A program made the translations under genes and the position numbers. Under the pieces are notes generated by a model. The model had not been told where the DNA came from and did not search any database. It was given only the letters and a program-made list of their open reading frames with translations. Source: Methanobacteriota archaeon (GTDB lineage: Archaea; Halobacteriota; Methanosarcinia; Methanosarcinales; Methanosarcinaceae). Taken from it: 64,000 nt of DNA. This document shows positions 63,800 to 64,000 of this stretch, piece after piece. The stretch spans positions 62,001 to 126,000 of the forward strand of contig JAEWQJ010000031.1 in the NCBI GenBank assembly GCA_023399215.1, in the 5' to 3' direction. The first letter of the stretch is position 1. The number at the start of each line of letters is the position of its first letter.

Positions 63800-64000
63800 A
63801 TGATAATTAACAAAAAATTATATTCAGTAGCCTTAGTATCAGCGGCTCTGATTTTATTTTTATTTTTTGTATCATTTACGGCATCAGCACAAACTGAATC
63901 AGAAATCACAAGTGAAGTAGAGAATACGTCAGATGGACAGGTTATGTCCGATGAAGTGCCTACAGAATTTGATGGCATAGCTACGGAATCTGTACAGTCT
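63800..64000 (+). CDS. Secreted protein, 5' part only (cut by window edge)
   Basis: ATG 63800 follows GGAG at 63789-63792, seven bases upstream. The first 33 residues are a signal peptide: MIINKKLYSVALVSAALILF, then LFFVSFTASAQ with a cleavage site after ASA. The rest is acidic and Thr/Glu-rich (ESEITSEVENTSDGQVMSDE) and is open to the window end. The start resembles large Methanosarcina surface proteins with a signal peptide and an acidic linker. The mature domain lies outside. Confidence 0.75.
   Translation, partial: MIINKKLYSVALVSAALILFLFFVSFTASAQTESEITSEVENTSDGQVMSDEVPTEFDGIATESVQS

Overview
The window is archaeal and almost certainly from a Methanosarcina species. The basis is the AT-rich intergenic DNA with TATA-type promoters, archaeal-type genes (pheT, purS/purQ, rnhB), a P-loop ATPase of the CooC type, NosD-like beta-helix surface protein, archaeal lipoproteins, Msr-type regulators, TPR proteins, and a vanadium nitrogenase cluster of the type described in Methanosarcina barkeri and M. 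acetivorans. No insertion sequence, CRISPR array, rRNA or convincing tRNA was seen.

Layout. 1-12 kb: a tRNA-thiolation ATPase (cut by the window edge), small hypothetical proteins including an unlisted 46-residue Cys-rich one, a TctA-like membrane protein, a PASTA protein followed by two TPR proteins, a CooC-like ATPase whose start codon appears to be AUA, and asnB. 12.4-33.4 kb: a vanadium island. 33.6-50 kb: mostly housekeeping genes (thioredoxin-like lipoprotein, ilvD, purS-purQ, rnhB, pheT) mixed with a surface protein, a DUF4214-methyltransferase, an Msr-like regulator, an SUMF1-domain protein and a small two-gene module. 50.5-56.3 kb: three co-oriented amino-acid genes (arginine/lysine/ornithine-type decarboxylase, glutamate decarboxylase, M20 dipeptidase). 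57.8-64 kb: small membrane protein, an MBL-fold gene broken by one TAA codon, a methyltransferase, a TPR protein, a nitroreductase and the start of a secreted protein.

The vanadium island is the core of the window. The minus-strand operon reads vnfH-nifI1-nifI2-vnfD-vnfG-vnfK-(ZIP transporter)-vnfE-vnfN-vnfX, followed by a FecB-like lipoprotein and a homoaconitase-type small subunit. VnfD keeps the Azotobacter VnfD numbering for the cofactor Cys257, His423 and the carbonate loop TGGPRL at 335-340, so this is the vanadium rather than the Mo or Fe-only enzyme. On the other side are a FecCD-type permease, its ATPase, and a homocitrate synthase split into two overlapping genes (C-terminal half first), plus a FecB-like lipoprotein and an unknown protein ending in CX2CX2CX2C. 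A radical SAM protein fused to a FecB-like domain is transcribed divergently from vnfH.

Six copies of a 24-bp near-palindrome (CGnTATGT-N8-ACATAACg) lie upstream of these transcription units and nowhere else that I noticed. It closely resembles the ModE operator, and usually sits directly after a TATA-like box. Two of the sites lie in a duplicated promoter of about 250 bp. Together this suggests a molybdenum-repressed vanadium regulon covering uptake, homocitrate supply, cofactor assembly and the enzyme, and it draws in three genes with no established role: the radical SAM-FecB fusion, the CX2C-tail protein and the ZIP transporter.
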